Positions 8,154 to 16,302 of a DNA stretch of 64,000 bases are shown piece by piece; positions within the stretch are counted from its first letter, which is position 1, and every line of letters begins with the position of its first letter. This DNA comes from Taishania sp. (lineage in GTDB: Bacteria > Bacteroidota > Bacteroidia > Flavobacteriales_D > Crocinitomicaceae). The stretch is from assembly GCA_030150045.1 (NCBI GenBank), contig JASLGM010000027.1, positions 209,433 to 273,432 of the forward strand, given 5' to 3'. The translations under genes and the position numbers were made by a program. The notes below the pieces were generated by a model, which was not told the DNA's origin, ran no database searches, and saw only the letters and a list, made by a program, of their open reading frames with translations.

Positions 8154-9985
8154 TGGAAGATCTAATCTATTTATTAATCGCTGTGCCATTGTGCAGTTAT
8201 TTAATCAGTTTGTTATTGCCTTCGAAATCTGAAAAATGGATTTCTACTTGGCCTCAGGTTATGCTCAGCATTCAATTGTTGATTACTTTGGCAACAAGTG
8301 TAATCTGGTTTTCGAGTAATGAGGCTCCAATTTTAACAGCGAAATTCCCTTTGTACACCAGTGGAAACTATAGCTTTTTCTTAAGTTTACTAGTTGACCG
8401 CATCGCCTTTACATTTGGAATACTAGGTGCATTTTGCAGTTTAATGATCATTCGTTTTTGCAAAATCTATTTGCATAGAGAAAAAAACTACAAACGCTTC
8501 TTCAGTACTTTGCAGTTGTTTAGTCTTGCCTATTCTATTGTGGTGTATTCTGGAAATCTGGAAACGTTATTTATTGGCTGGGAAATCCTTGGAATATCAT
8601 CCTTCCTTCTAATTGCCTTCTATCGCAATCGTTACCGACCAGTAAAAAATGCGTTGAAAATCTATTCCGTATATCGCATTGGAGATGTAGGAATCATTTT
8701 AGCCATGTGGTTATGTCATTTACTCTTTGAACGGAATGTCGATTTTCAAAGTTTAAATAATTCATTGTTAGTGCAACAACACTTAGCTCAACATGCAACA
8801 ATTGGCATCGCAATGGGATTTTTATTATTAATCACAGCAATTACTAAAAGTGGTCAATTCCCCTTCTCTTTTTGGTTACCTCGAGCAATGGAAGGTCCAA
8901 CCCCTTCTTCAGCTATTTTTTATGGAGCTATGGCCATTCATATGGGTGCCTTTTTATTGTTACGTACTTCTGGTTTTTGGATGGGACAGCCAATCATACA
9001 AGTTGCCATCATTTGTGTGGGAGCGATAACAACTATACTTTGTCACTTTAGTGCACAAACACAGTTCACAGCCAAATCACAAATAGCCTATTCTTCTTTA
9101 GCTCAAATTGGGATCATTTTCATAGAAATTGGATTAGGTTGGCACAACATCGCATTACTTCACATCGTTGGAAACGGCTTGTTAAGATGCTACCAATTAT
9201 TGATTTCTCCCTCATTTGTTTCGTATAAAATTCGGGAACAATTCTATCAACCCAAAGAGCAACAAATAAACAATAATTGGTCACGAGTAAAATCCACCGT
9301 ATATTTGTTGAGTCTGAAAGAATGGAATTTGGAACAAGCGATTGAAAAAATGGTTTGGAATCCAATACGTAAATTGGGTCGAGGAGTTGAAAATTGGTCA
9401 AAAAAAGGCAAGCAATTAGGATTAGGATTGAGTATAATCGTCTTGGTCACACTCCCATTTCTGCAAAACAGTTTATCTAAAACAGTTCTTGAGAGTGTTT
9501 TGCTCATTTTCAACGTGCTCATTGCCATTTATGCATTTACATATAAGCGTTCTGCTAATAAAAATTGGTGGTTCTTATTCATCAATCAAATAGTATTAGT
9601 CACACTTATTGCTTGTATAGGACAAAATAATCCGCAACACATAATCCTGTATGCATTGGGAACACTTATCTCTTTCTCAATTGGATACATTTGCTTACAA
9701 AGACATCAAAAAATTCAGTTATTTGGATTTCGAGGTCTGTCTCAAAGCGCACCAAAAGAAAGCACGTACTTTCTACTTGCTTGTTTAGGTATGTCAGGTT
9801 TCCCAATTACCACAACATTTTTGGCAGAAGATTTATTTTTCACAAGAATGTATGCAAACCAATGGTACTTTGCCGCTTTATTAGCATTCAACTTTATTAT
9901 TGTAGGTCTAGCTTGCATACGCCTTTTTGCAAGACTATACCTTGGAAATACATTAAATCAAATCGGAGCTAAACGTTCCGCTTAA
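8153..9985 (+). CDS. dabB: DabB: NuoL-like membrane subunit of the DAB inorganic-carbon pump
   Basis: 610 aa from the ATG at 8153, which shares one base with the dabA stop; a longer frame to a TTG at 8111 lies inside dabA and is unlikely. The protein is a multi-spanning membrane protein of the proton-conducting complex I family (NuoL/MrpA type). It has recognisable helices with GWEILGISSFLLIAFYRN, an internal lysine helix (AITKSGQFPFSFWLPRAM) and PTPSSAIFYGAMAIHMGAF. In DAB systems this subunit couples cation flow to DabA. The protein is longer at the C-terminus than a minimal antiporter-like subunit, with a charged loop around residues 380-420. Confidence 0.9.
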   Translation: MEDLIYLLIAVPLCSYLISLLLPSKSEKWISTWPQVMLSIQLLITLATSVIWFSSNEAPILTAKFPLYTSGNYSFFLSLLVDRIAFTFGILGAFCSLMIIRFCKIYLHREKNYKRFFSTLQLFSLAYSIVVYSGNLETLFIGWEILGISSFLLIAFYRNRYRPVKNALKIYSVYRIGDVGIILAMWLCHLLFERNVDFQSLNNSLLVQQHLAQHATIGIAMGFLLLITAITKSGQFPFSFWLPRAMEGPTPSSAIFYGAMAIHMGAFLLLRTSGFWMGQPIIQVAIICVGAITTILCHFSAQTQFTAKSQIAYSSLAQIGIIFIEIGLGWHNIALLHIVGNGLLRCYQLLISPSFVSYKIREQFYQPKEQQINNNWSRVKSTVYLLSLKEWNLEQAIEKMVWNPIRKLGRGVENWSKKGKQLGLGLSIIVLVTLPFLQNSLSKTVLESVLLIFNVLIAIYAFTYKRSANKNWWFLFINQIVLVTLIACIGQNNPQHIILYALGTLISFSIGYICLQRHQKIQLFGFRGLSQSAPKESTYFLLACLGMSGFPITTTFLAEDLFFTRMYANQWYFAALLAFNFIIVGLACIRLFARLYLGNTLNQIGAKRSA

Positions 9986-10011
9986 CAATAACAACATTAA
10001 AACGAATTAAG

Positions 10012-11628
10012 ATGAACACAGAAAAAAAATGGATTCCAAAAGATGGAATCGAAGGATTAAAAGAAAATTTTTCTAAAGATGCCTTATCAGGCTTTTTAGT
10101 ATTCTTACTTGCCATGCCTTTAAGCTTAGGAATTGCTAAAGCATCAGGATTCCCAATGCTATTCGGTTTGGTTACAGCAATTATTGGTGGCGTTGTTGTT
10201 AGTTTTTTTATGGGTTCTCGCCTTTCCATTAAAGGTCCAGCAGCTGGTCTAATTGTTATTGCTAGTGGTGCTGTTACTGCATTTGGGGACGGAGAAATCG
10301 GTTGGAGGCTCACACTTGGAGCTGTAGTAATTGCAGGTCTTTTACAAATCATTTTCGGAATCACTAAACTAGGTAAAGTAGCCGACTTCTTTCCGTCCGC
10401 GGCCATTCATGGAATGTTAGCAGCTATTGGTATCATCATTCTTTCCAAACAAATTCACTTGTTACTAGGAATTGACCCTGCATTATTAAAAGGAAAAGAG
10501 CCTCTTGAATTACTAGCAATGATTCCTCAAAGTATTATTCATGAAAACGCTCAATTAACAGAAATAGGAATTGCTTGTTTAGTCATTCTAATAGCCATGA
10601 GTTTTGTGAAAAACAAAAAACTAAAAGCAATTCCAGCCCCTTTAATAGTCTTACTAGTTTCTATCCCTCTTGGATTTGCCTTAAACATCAATGCTGACCC
10701 TAACATTTCTGGATATGCCCTAGTGAAAATTGGAAGCGTAAAAGAAGCTTTTCAAGATGGTTTTATCAAAGTAAACTTCGATGGGATGTTTAACCAAACT
10801 GGAACTTTTGTTCAATATGTAATTCTTTTTGCATTGATTGGATCTATTGAATCGCTTTTGACAGCAAAAGCAATGGACGGATTAGATCCTTACAAAAGAA
10901 AATCAGACTTTAATAAAGACTTGACATCCGTTGGAATCGGAAATACACTTTCAGGAATTGTAGGCGGTTTACCTATGATATCAGAAGTTGCTAGAAGCTC
11001 TGCAAACATTGCAAATGGCGCACGAACACGTTGGGCAAACTTTTTTCATGGTCTATTTCTTTTGTTAGCCTTGTTATTTGCAGTTCCTTTCATTGAAATG
11101 ATTCCAAACGTTGCCTTGGCTGCCATGTTAATTTTCGTTGGTTTCAAACTTACACATCCAAAAGAATACCTACACATGTGGAAAATCGGGAAAGAGCAGT
11201 TATTTGTATTCGTTGCTACGGTTGTCGTAACCATCTCTACCGATTTATTAATAGGTGTTGGAACAGGAATTATCCTTGAATTTATCATTAACCTCATTAA
11301 CGGTTTAAAAGTAAAAGACCTATTCTCAGTAAACCACACCATTAAACAAACAGAAGATAAAACAGAAATGGCATTTAAAGGAGCACTAGTATTTTCAAAT
11401 ATCTTAGCATTAAAGAAAACTTTAGCACAAGTAAATCCAAATAAAACAATAACTTTAGACCTAAGCCAAGCTTATTTAATCGACCATACTTCCATGGTTA
11501 TGCTACATGATTTCATGGAGGATTTCAATGCGAATAACAATGCTGAAATAATGCTCACAGGATTGCAAGGTCACAAAATGCTTGGTGAAAAGAAAACATC
11601 AACTCGACGACTTAATTTTGTAAAATGA
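10012..11628 (+). CDS. SulP/SLC26 family anion transporter with C-terminal STAS-like domain
   Basis: 538 aa. N-terminal SLC26 core of many membrane helices, with GFLVFLLAMPLSLGIAKASG at the start and GPAAGLIVIASGAVTAFG. After about residue 440 comes a cytoplasmic STAS-like fold (TITLDLSQAYLIDHTSMVML). SulP proteins carry sulfate, bicarbonate and other anions. Its place 26 bp after dabB, in an operon for inorganic carbon, points to bicarbonate; that is inference. The stop overlaps the next gene's start (ATGA). Confidence 0.9.
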   Translation: MNTEKKWIPKDGIEGLKENFSKDALSGFLVFLLAMPLSLGIAKASGFPMLFGLVTAIIGGVVVSFFMGSRLSIKGPAAGLIVIASGAVTAFGDGEIGWRLTLGAVVIAGLLQIIFGITKLGKVADFFPSAAIHGMLAAIGIIILSKQIHLLLGIDPALLKGKEPLELLAMIPQSIIHENAQLTEIGIACLVILIAMSFVKNKKLKAIPAPLIVLLVSIPLGFALNINADPNISGYALVKIGSVKEAFQDGFIKVNFDGMFNQTGTFVQYVILFALIGSIESLLTAKAMDGLDPYKRKSDFNKDLTSVGIGNTLSGIVGGLPMISEVARSSANIANGARTRWANFFHGLFLLLALLFAVPFIEMIPNVALAAMLIFVGFKLTHPKEYLHMWKIGKEQLFVFVATVVVTISTDLLIGVGTGIILEFIINLINGLKVKDLFSVNHTIKQTEDKTEMAFKGALVFSNILALKKTLAQVNPNKTITLDLSQAYLIDHTSMVMLHDFMEDFNANNNAEIMLTGLQGHKMLGEKKTSTRRLNFVK

Positions 11629-12962
11629 CACATAAAAAATACTGGTTTGCAAGTTTTTTAATAGGACTTGCAAGCCTCTCTTTTGGACAGTCAACAGCTT
11701 TGCCGCCGTTAAAAAAATACATTTCAAAAGACAGTACTAGTTACATCCAAGCATCTGTACTTGGACAATTCTGGGGACGTTATACCGCTCAAAATCCTGG
11801 CTCGGCGTTAAATGACGAAGCCATACATAACACATGGGATTTCGGAATCCGTCGCTTACGATTTTCTGCATCCTCCGAAATAAACGGTAGATTCTTCTTT
11901 TTTACGCAATTCGGATTAAACAACATTGGAACATATAACGCCAGAAAACAAGGACTCTTCCTACATGATGCACACGCCGAAGCCAAAATCTATAAAAATT
12001 TCCTCGTAATTGGTGGTGGACTCAGCGGTTGGAATGGAACAACACGATATGCCTCTTCTAGCGTAAACTCAATCTTAGGATTAGACCTACCCGTTTACCA
12101 AGAAACAACCAATGATATTGCCGATCAATTTGGTCGAAAATTCGGAGTTTATGTAAAAGGGAAAATCCAAAAATTCGATTATCGTTTCGCAGTAGCACAA
12201 CCATTCCCAACAAAAACCGCAAGCGCCGCAGTCGACAAACTCAGTCAGGTAAATACAAATAGAGCCGTATTCAGCGAGAAAAACCCCAAATTAAACTATG
12301 CAGGATACTTCCAATATCAACTTTTCGATCAAGAAAGTAACCAAATGCCCTACAATAGAGGATCATACCTTGGCCAAAAACGAATCCTTAATATCGGAAC
12401 AGGTTTTCAGTACCAAAAAAACGCTATGTGGTACAAAAATGACCAACATGACACCCTCTCAACCCCCTTATTTCAATATGGTTTAGACCTGTTTTTCGAC
12501 TATGCATTTAACAAAGAAAAACTAAATGCATTAACACTTTATGGCGCATTTACATACTATGATTTAGGCCCGAATTACATCCGAAACAGCGGCGTTATGA
12601 ACATCGCTAACTCATCCGTTGGACACACCTCATTCAACGGAATCGGTAACGGCATCCCCCTAATTGGAACAGGAACAACAGCCTATATACAAGCTGCCTA
12701 CAAATTCAAAAACAATCTACTAGGTCCAAAATGCGGAACTCTTCAACCCTATGCTATTTACACATTGGGCAACTACAAAATGTTGAGCGACCTCGTACAT
12801 GTATACAACCTTGGAGTGAATTGGTTAATCAAAGATCAAAACATAAAACTTTCCCTTGATTACCAAAGCAGACCCATATTCGACTACAAAGATGGAGCGC
12901 TACACAGCATTCCAAGCCAACGTAGAGGACAACTCATTCTGCAAATGCAATTCTCTATTTAA
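11625..12962 (+). CDS. Outer-membrane porin-like protein of the carbon-uptake operon
   Basis: 445 aa. Signal peptide (FASFLIGLASLSFGQ). The mature part alternates polar and aromatic residues and ends in a strand terminating QMQFSI, typical of an outer-membrane barrel; segments such as WDFGIRRLRFSASSEINGRF resemble phosphate-porin (OprO/P) type barrels. The start overlaps the SulP stop by 4 bp, so it is translationally coupled. Likely a general or anion porin that lets bicarbonate or carbonate cross the outer membrane; the substrate is inferred from the operon. Confidence 0.8.
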   Translation: MTHKKYWFASFLIGLASLSFGQSTALPPLKKYISKDSTSYIQASVLGQFWGRYTAQNPGSALNDEAIHNTWDFGIRRLRFSASSEINGRFFFFTQFGLNNIGTYNARKQGLFLHDAHAEAKIYKNFLVIGGGLSGWNGTTRYASSSVNSILGLDLPVYQETTNDIADQFGRKFGVYVKGKIQKFDYRFAVAQPFPTKTASAAVDKLSQVNTNRAVFSEKNPKLNYAGYFQYQLFDQESNQMPYNRGSYLGQKRILNIGTGFQYQKNAMWYKNDQHDTLSTPLFQYGLDLFFDYAFNKEKLNALTLYGAFTYYDLGPNYIRNSGVMNIANSSVGHTSFNGIGNGIPLIGTGTTAYIQAAYKFKNNLLGPKCGTLQPYAIYTLGNYKMLSDLVHVYNLGVNWLIKDQNIKLSLDYQSRPIFDYKDGALHSIPSQRRGQLILQMQFSI

Positions 12963-12982
12963 TAAAAAACAAAATAAACCTC

Positions 12983-13014
12983 AACCGTGTTTTCATTGTA
13001 AAGCACGGTTTTTT
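12983..13014 (+). terminator. Terminator of the dab-sulP-porin operon
   Basis: AACCGTG at 12983-12989 pairs with CACGGTT at 13004-13010, followed by a T run. Confidence 0.75.
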
Positions 13015-13045
13015 CTTCCAAACATTCAACCATAAGACAATATTT

Positions 13046-13222
13046 TGGGCGTTCCCTTTTTTTGCCATCCCGATGGTCAAGCAAAAACAATGTCGGGCTT
13101 TTCGTTACTAGTTTGTAGCCTACATTATTCAAAAAAAACTTTAGAAAAAACAAAAAACTTAGCCATCAAAATAAAAACATTAGGCTACAAAGCTAACCAC
13201 TGCAATCCCTAACGCGACAGAT
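13046..13222 (-). repeat. Element B copy 2 (complete, two-hairpin intergenic repeat)
   Basis: On the minus strand it starts GATCTGTCGCGTTAGGGATT, then a long hairpin with perfect 11-bp arms (TTTGTAGCCTA / TAGGCTACAAA). A linker with AAAAGCCCGACA follows, then a second hairpin (TTTTTGC...GCAAAAA with an inner CCATC/GATGG), and it ends GGGAACGCCCA. The two ends and the linker match copy 1 near rpsA; the hairpin arms do not, but both sets are self-complementary. Confidence 0.7.
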
Positions 13223-13525
13223 CTAAATGCTAATAAAAGGTTCAATTTTTTCAAATTAAACGTTTTGAAAAAAGCCGTTTTTTCATAAAAGCAGGAAAAT
13301 CAACAAAATAAATCAGTTTAATTCACAGTAAATCAAACATCAATATAACACAATATCAGACTGAATACCAACAACATATCTACTTACATTCGTTTACTCA
13401 CATTTACAAACGAATAATAAACGAAAGTAAATACTTAACCTCCGAATCCATTTCAAATCCGCTCCAATCTTTGCATTGTCAACAAGGACATTACAAATCA
13501 TCCATTCATTAAAAAAAACATTACT
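13223..13525. other. Intergenic region before the ssb cluster
   Basis: No gene is seen. It holds an inverted repeat at 13388-13415 and a weak -7-like box (AATCTTTG at 13466-13473, one mismatch to TAnnTTTG) about 50 bp before the first ssb start. Confidence 0.4.
13388..13415. promoter_or_regulatory. Inverted repeat, possible operator of the ssb cluster
   Basis: ATTCGTTT at 13388-13395 is exactly complementary to AAACGAAT at 13408-13415, with 12 bp between, and a further AAACGAAA follows at once. It sits about 50 bp upstream of the likely -7 box, where an activator or repressor could bind. No regulator is identified. Confidence 0.35.
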
Positions 13526-13870
13526 ATGAACAATTTAAGAAACAGAGTCAATTTGATTGGACGCTTAGGAGCACAACCAGAAGTTAATACTTTAGACTCA
13601 GGAACAAAGATGGCGCGTTTTTCAATCGCAGTGAACAACACGTACAAAGACCGTGAAGGAAAATACATAACTGACACCCAATGGCACACAATAAATGCTT
13701 GGGGAGCACAAGCAGATCTAGTTGCACGTTTGTTACAAAAAGGTCAAGAAGTAGCCCTAGAAGGCCGTCTTGTAAATCGTAGTTATCAATCCAAAGATGG
13801 AGAGAAAAAATACGTAACAAACATTGAATTACAAGAATTCTTGTTAATCGGTAGTAAAGTAGAACAATAA
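13526..13870 (+). CDS. Single-stranded DNA-binding protein, first of three tandem paralogues
   Basis: 114 aa, a single OB fold: NLIGRLGAQPEV at the start, ARFSIAVN, DTQWHTINAWG, and VALEGRLVNRSYQSKDG. It ends in SKVEQ and lacks the acidic DDDIPF-like tail that replicative SSB uses to recruit partners. It therefore may be an accessory rather than the essential SSB. 11 bp separate it from the next ssb gene. Confidence 0.9.
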   Translation: MNNLRNRVNLIGRLGAQPEVNTLDSGTKMARFSIAVNNTYKDREGKYITDTQWHTINAWGAQADLVARLLQKGQEVALEGRLVNRSYQSKDGEKKYVTNIELQEFLLIGSKVEQ

Positions 13871-13881
13871 ATCCTTGCGTT

Positions 13882-14193
13882 ATGAATCATGTAAATCTCA
13901 TCGGAAAAATTGCATCTGAACCTCGATTATTCGAATCTGAAGATGGCAACAAAACAGCACGCTTCACAATGACAACAGCCGAAATGGTACTCAACAAAGT
14001 GGGGGAATCTGTTTCAAAACAAGACTGGCATAGTGTTTATGCTTGGGGGAAATGGGCTAGAATCATTGAAGAGCTAGGTCAAAAAGGTTTAAACGTAGCT
14101 ATTGAAGGAAAGTTAAAAACACGCTTCTTCGTGGAAAATGGTAAACGAAGAACAGTTGCAGAAGTAGAAATAAATGATTTAATCATCCTTTAA
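13882..14193 (+). CDS. Single-stranded DNA-binding protein, second tandem paralogue
   Basis: 103 aa OB fold. Same motif order as its neighbours (NLIGKIASEPRL, ARFTMTTA, KQDWHSVYAWGKW, VAIEGKLKTRFF) but the most diverged of the three, particularly in the central beta-hairpin. It has no acidic C-terminal tail and ends EINDLIIL. It is co-transcribed with both neighbours, judging by the 11-12 bp gaps. Confidence 0.87.
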   Translation: MNHVNLIGKIASEPRLFESEDGNKTARFTMTTAEMVLNKVGESVSKQDWHSVYAWGKWARIIEELGQKGLNVAIEGKLKTRFFVENGKRRTVAEVEINDLIIL

Positions 14194-14205
14194 AACCGAT
14201 CGATC

Positions 14206-14529
14206 ATGCAATTAAACAACAATGTTACGCTTATCGGAAATATAGGTTCTGAGGCGCAAGTCACCCAATTTGAAAACGGAAGTAAAGTAGTACGCTTTAA
14301 TGTAGCTACAGATAAATCTTATAAGGGTGATAATGGAAAATGGAAGAAGGAAACACAATGGCACCGTGTATTTGCTTGGGGTAATCTCGCTAATTTTTTG
14401 GAGAGTTTTAGTCAAAAGGGGAAGAAAGTAGCAATACACGGTAGATTAGTAACGCGTAGCTATTACAGCAAATCAGGTAAAGAGCAAAAGATTACTGAAG
14501 TAGAAGTTATGCATATTCTTGGTCTATAG
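14206..14529 (+). CDS. Single-stranded DNA-binding protein, third tandem paralogue
   Basis: 107 aa OB fold: TLIGNIGSEAQV, VRFNVATDKSYKGDNG, ETQWHRVFAWG, VAIHGRLVTRSYYSKSG. It resembles the first paralogue more than the second. No acidic tail. A long hairpin follows 6 bp after the stop. Confidence 0.9.
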   Translation: MQLNNNVTLIGNIGSEAQVTQFENGSKVVRFNVATDKSYKGDNGKWKKETQWHRVFAWGNLANFLESFSQKGKKVAIHGRLVTRSYYSKSGKEQKITEVEVMHILGL

Positions 14530-14535
14530 TGTTTC

Positions 14536-14590
14536 TGAGGTTCCTTAAAAGTGAAAAAGTAAAACTTATCTTTACTTGATAGGAACCTCA
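14536..14590. repeat. Long hairpin after the ssb cluster
   Basis: TGAGGTTCCT (14536-14545) is perfectly complementary to AGGAACCTCA (14581-14590), and AAGTAAA (14557-14563) to TTTACTT (14571-14577) within it. No T run follows, so it is not a classical intrinsic terminator. It may stabilise the mRNA 3' end or be a protein-binding site. Confidence 0.6.
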
Positions 14591-14805
14591 ATCTTACCAG
14601 ATCAACAAAAGCGCATAACAAACAGTAAAATCTTCAAATTTTCAGCTTGAAACACTGTTTACTGAAATAAGAATCTCGTTTACTTAAACCAACGTTTTTT
14701 TTCAGAAAACCCTACGTTATCGAAACTTTAATAACATAAACTAAATACCATTTGTACAAGATGGCTTCACATTAAAGATTGTACACTTTAACCTACATTA
14801 TGCAT

Positions 14806-14830
14806 TCCTCAGTATGTTTCATACTGAGGA
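14806..14830. repeat. Perfect 11-bp hairpin with 3-nt loop
   Basis: TCCTCAGTATG, loop TTT, CATACTGAGGA. No gene is adjacent and only a weak T-rich stretch follows, so its role is unclear. Confidence 0.5.
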
Positions 14831-15131
14831 TTAATGGTTTTATTTCACAAGAAAGAAATTGGAAAACGGAGACCTGAAAATTCTATCCATAAAATTGAAA
14901 AACAAAGCTTTGATAAAAATTAAGAGCAAAATACTTACCCTAATTGAAAAAAAATCATAAAATAAAACAGAAAACTAAAGATCAAGTAGTTTAACTGCTA
15001 AAACATGCTTAAATTAACAAAAAAGGGAAATAGTTAAATAAACCACTTATCAATTTAGAACTAGGTCCCATCTATTCACCGGGTAAGCCGAACACCGTAA
15101 AAAATAGTAGGCAACATGAAAAAAAAATAAT

Positions 15132-15767
15132 ATGTCTAATTATCTACATGCATTTAGAAAATCAGTTAAAAATTGGTATTTACCTTTAATCATCGGTATT
15201 TTATTGATTGTTTTAGGTATTTACATCTTTACCGTTCCTCAAGAGACTTATGTTGCATTAGCAATCTTCTTTAGTTTATCTTTTATCACATCTGGATTAT
15301 TGGATAGTATCTTCGCGTTACAAAACCGTGATAGTTTAAGTGGTTGGGGTTGGTATCTTATCAGTGGATTACTGTCTCTTGTATTAGGGATTTATCTTAC
15401 TATTTACCCAACAATTTCAATGAGTGTATTACCTTTTGTTGTTGGATTTACATTGCTATTCCGTTCCTTCTTATTACTTGGATACTCTTTTGAATTGAGA
15501 GATTTAAAAGTAGTTAGCTGGGGTGACATTGCTTTACTTAGTGTAATTGGTATTATTTTCTCAGTTTTATTACTTTCAAATCCATTCTTTACAGGAATGT
15601 CATTGGTTACATTAACTGCTTTATCTTTAATATTTGTTGGTGGATCATCAATTGCTTTATCAATTCGATTGAAAAAGGTGAAAAATTTACCTAATAGAAT
15701 ATCAGCAGAATTGAAGAAAAAGATGGAAGCTCTTCATGAAGAAATTGAAGAGCAAATGGCGAAATGA
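15132..15767 (+). CDS. HdeD/DUF308 family integral membrane protein
   Basis: 211 aa with about six membrane helices in three pairs, the DUF308 arrangement (PLIIGILLIVLGIYIFTVP, YLISGLLSLVLGIYLTIYP, ALLSVIGIIFSVLLLSNP). Each pair repeats the G-LxLxLG-Y--xxP pattern. The C-terminus is a charged cytoplasmic helix (ELKKKMEALHEEIEEQMAK). Relatives such as E. coli HdeD affect acid resistance; no such role can be read from this sequence. A strong bidirectional terminator follows. Confidence 0.8.
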   Translation: MSNYLHAFRKSVKNWYLPLIIGILLIVLGIYIFTVPQETYVALAIFFSLSFITSGLLDSIFALQNRDSLSGWGWYLISGLLSLVLGIYLTIYPTISMSVLPFVVGFTLLFRSFLLLGYSFELRDLKVVSWGDIALLSVIGIIFSVLLLSNPFFTGMSLVTLTALSLIFVGGSSIALSIRLKKVKNLPNRISAELKKKMEALHEEIEEQMAK

Positions 15768-15785
15768 TTTCACTTTTTGATAAAT

Positions 15786-15819
15786 AAAAAAAGCTCAACT
15801 AAGAAGTTGAGCTTTTTTT
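15786..15819. terminator. Bidirectional terminator between the DUF308 gene and tRNA-Arg copy 1
   Basis: AGCTCAACT (15792-15800) pairs with AGTTGAGCT (15805-15813), with A run on the left and T run on the right, so it can stop transcription from both sides. Confidence 0.88.
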
Positions 15820-15822
15820 GTG

Positions 15823-15896
15823 TGACCTCGTCAAGATTCAAACTTGAAACCTCCTGAGCCGTAATCAGGTGCGCTATTCAGTTGCGCCACGAGGCC
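15823..15896 (-). tRNA. tRNA-Arg (anticodon ACG), copy 1
   Basis: 74 nt without encoded CCA. Read on the minus strand it starts GGCCTCG, pairing with CGAGGTC at the 3' end. The anticodon stem CCTGA/TCAGG carries the loop TTACGGC, giving anticodon ACG. T arm TCAAGTTTGAATCTTGA is canonical. An 84-bp block including the whole tRNA is identical to copy 2. Confidence 0.95.
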
Positions 15897-16120
15897 ATTT
15901 GCAAGTAATTGCACTGCAAAGGTAGGGCTTTTTTCTTAATCTACAAGAGATTCAAAGGTGTTTCTTTAGAATTCATTGGAAAAAAATCACAACATTTTGT
16001 TTTCCATTGAATTATATCTAACTAAAAAAAAAGAATAAATAATAGATGTGATTTGTTGTGATTTGAAAAGTGCCCAAATTATAAAATCAAACTTATATTG
16101 TGTGTTGACAATAATATTGA

Positions 16121-16265
16121 CAGCCAGGATGGAGCGCGATAGCTAAGCGAACTGAAAATGTAGTGAGACTTGGAATTTCACTGCGACCAACGGAAGCACG
16201 TGAAAAACAGAAGATGAACACATTTTTAGGAGCATACTAAAGCGTGTAAACCGTAAAGGCTGCCA
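16121..16265 (+). repeat. Element A copy 2, between the two tRNA-Arg genes
   Basis: Starts CAGCCAGGATGGAGCG, ends GGCTGCCA; central TGCGACCAACGGAAGCA. Ends pair CAGCC/GGCTG. CTGAAAATGT (16152-16161) pairs with ACATTTTTAG (16220-16229) over 10 bp, one G-T. The central hairpin TTTCAC-TGC ... GCA-C-GTGAAA has nine pairs around one bulged C. Confidence 0.82.
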
Positions 16266-16270
16266 TAAAA

Positions 16271-16299
16271 AAAAGGAAGCTATAAATAACTTCCTTTTC
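16271..16299. terminator. Bidirectional terminator after tRNA-Arg copy 2
   Basis: AAAAGGAAG (16271-16279) pairs with CTTCCTTTT (16290-16298); on the minus strand it is followed by a T run, as needed after the tRNA. Confidence 0.75.
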
Positions 16300-16302
16300 T
16301 TG

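Larger units (their letters stand above)
14530..15131. other. Gene-free stretch with two perfect hairpins
   Basis: No convincing open frame or known RNA. It contains two exact inverted repeats (14536-14590 and 14806-14830), listed separately, and otherwise AT-rich DNA. Confidence 0.5.

Noticed and set aside
13108..13190. TTTGTAGCC...GGCTACAAA taken as a separate transposon end pair
   Set aside because: It is the first hairpin of element B copy 2, bounded by that element's constant blocks; no transposase lies inside.
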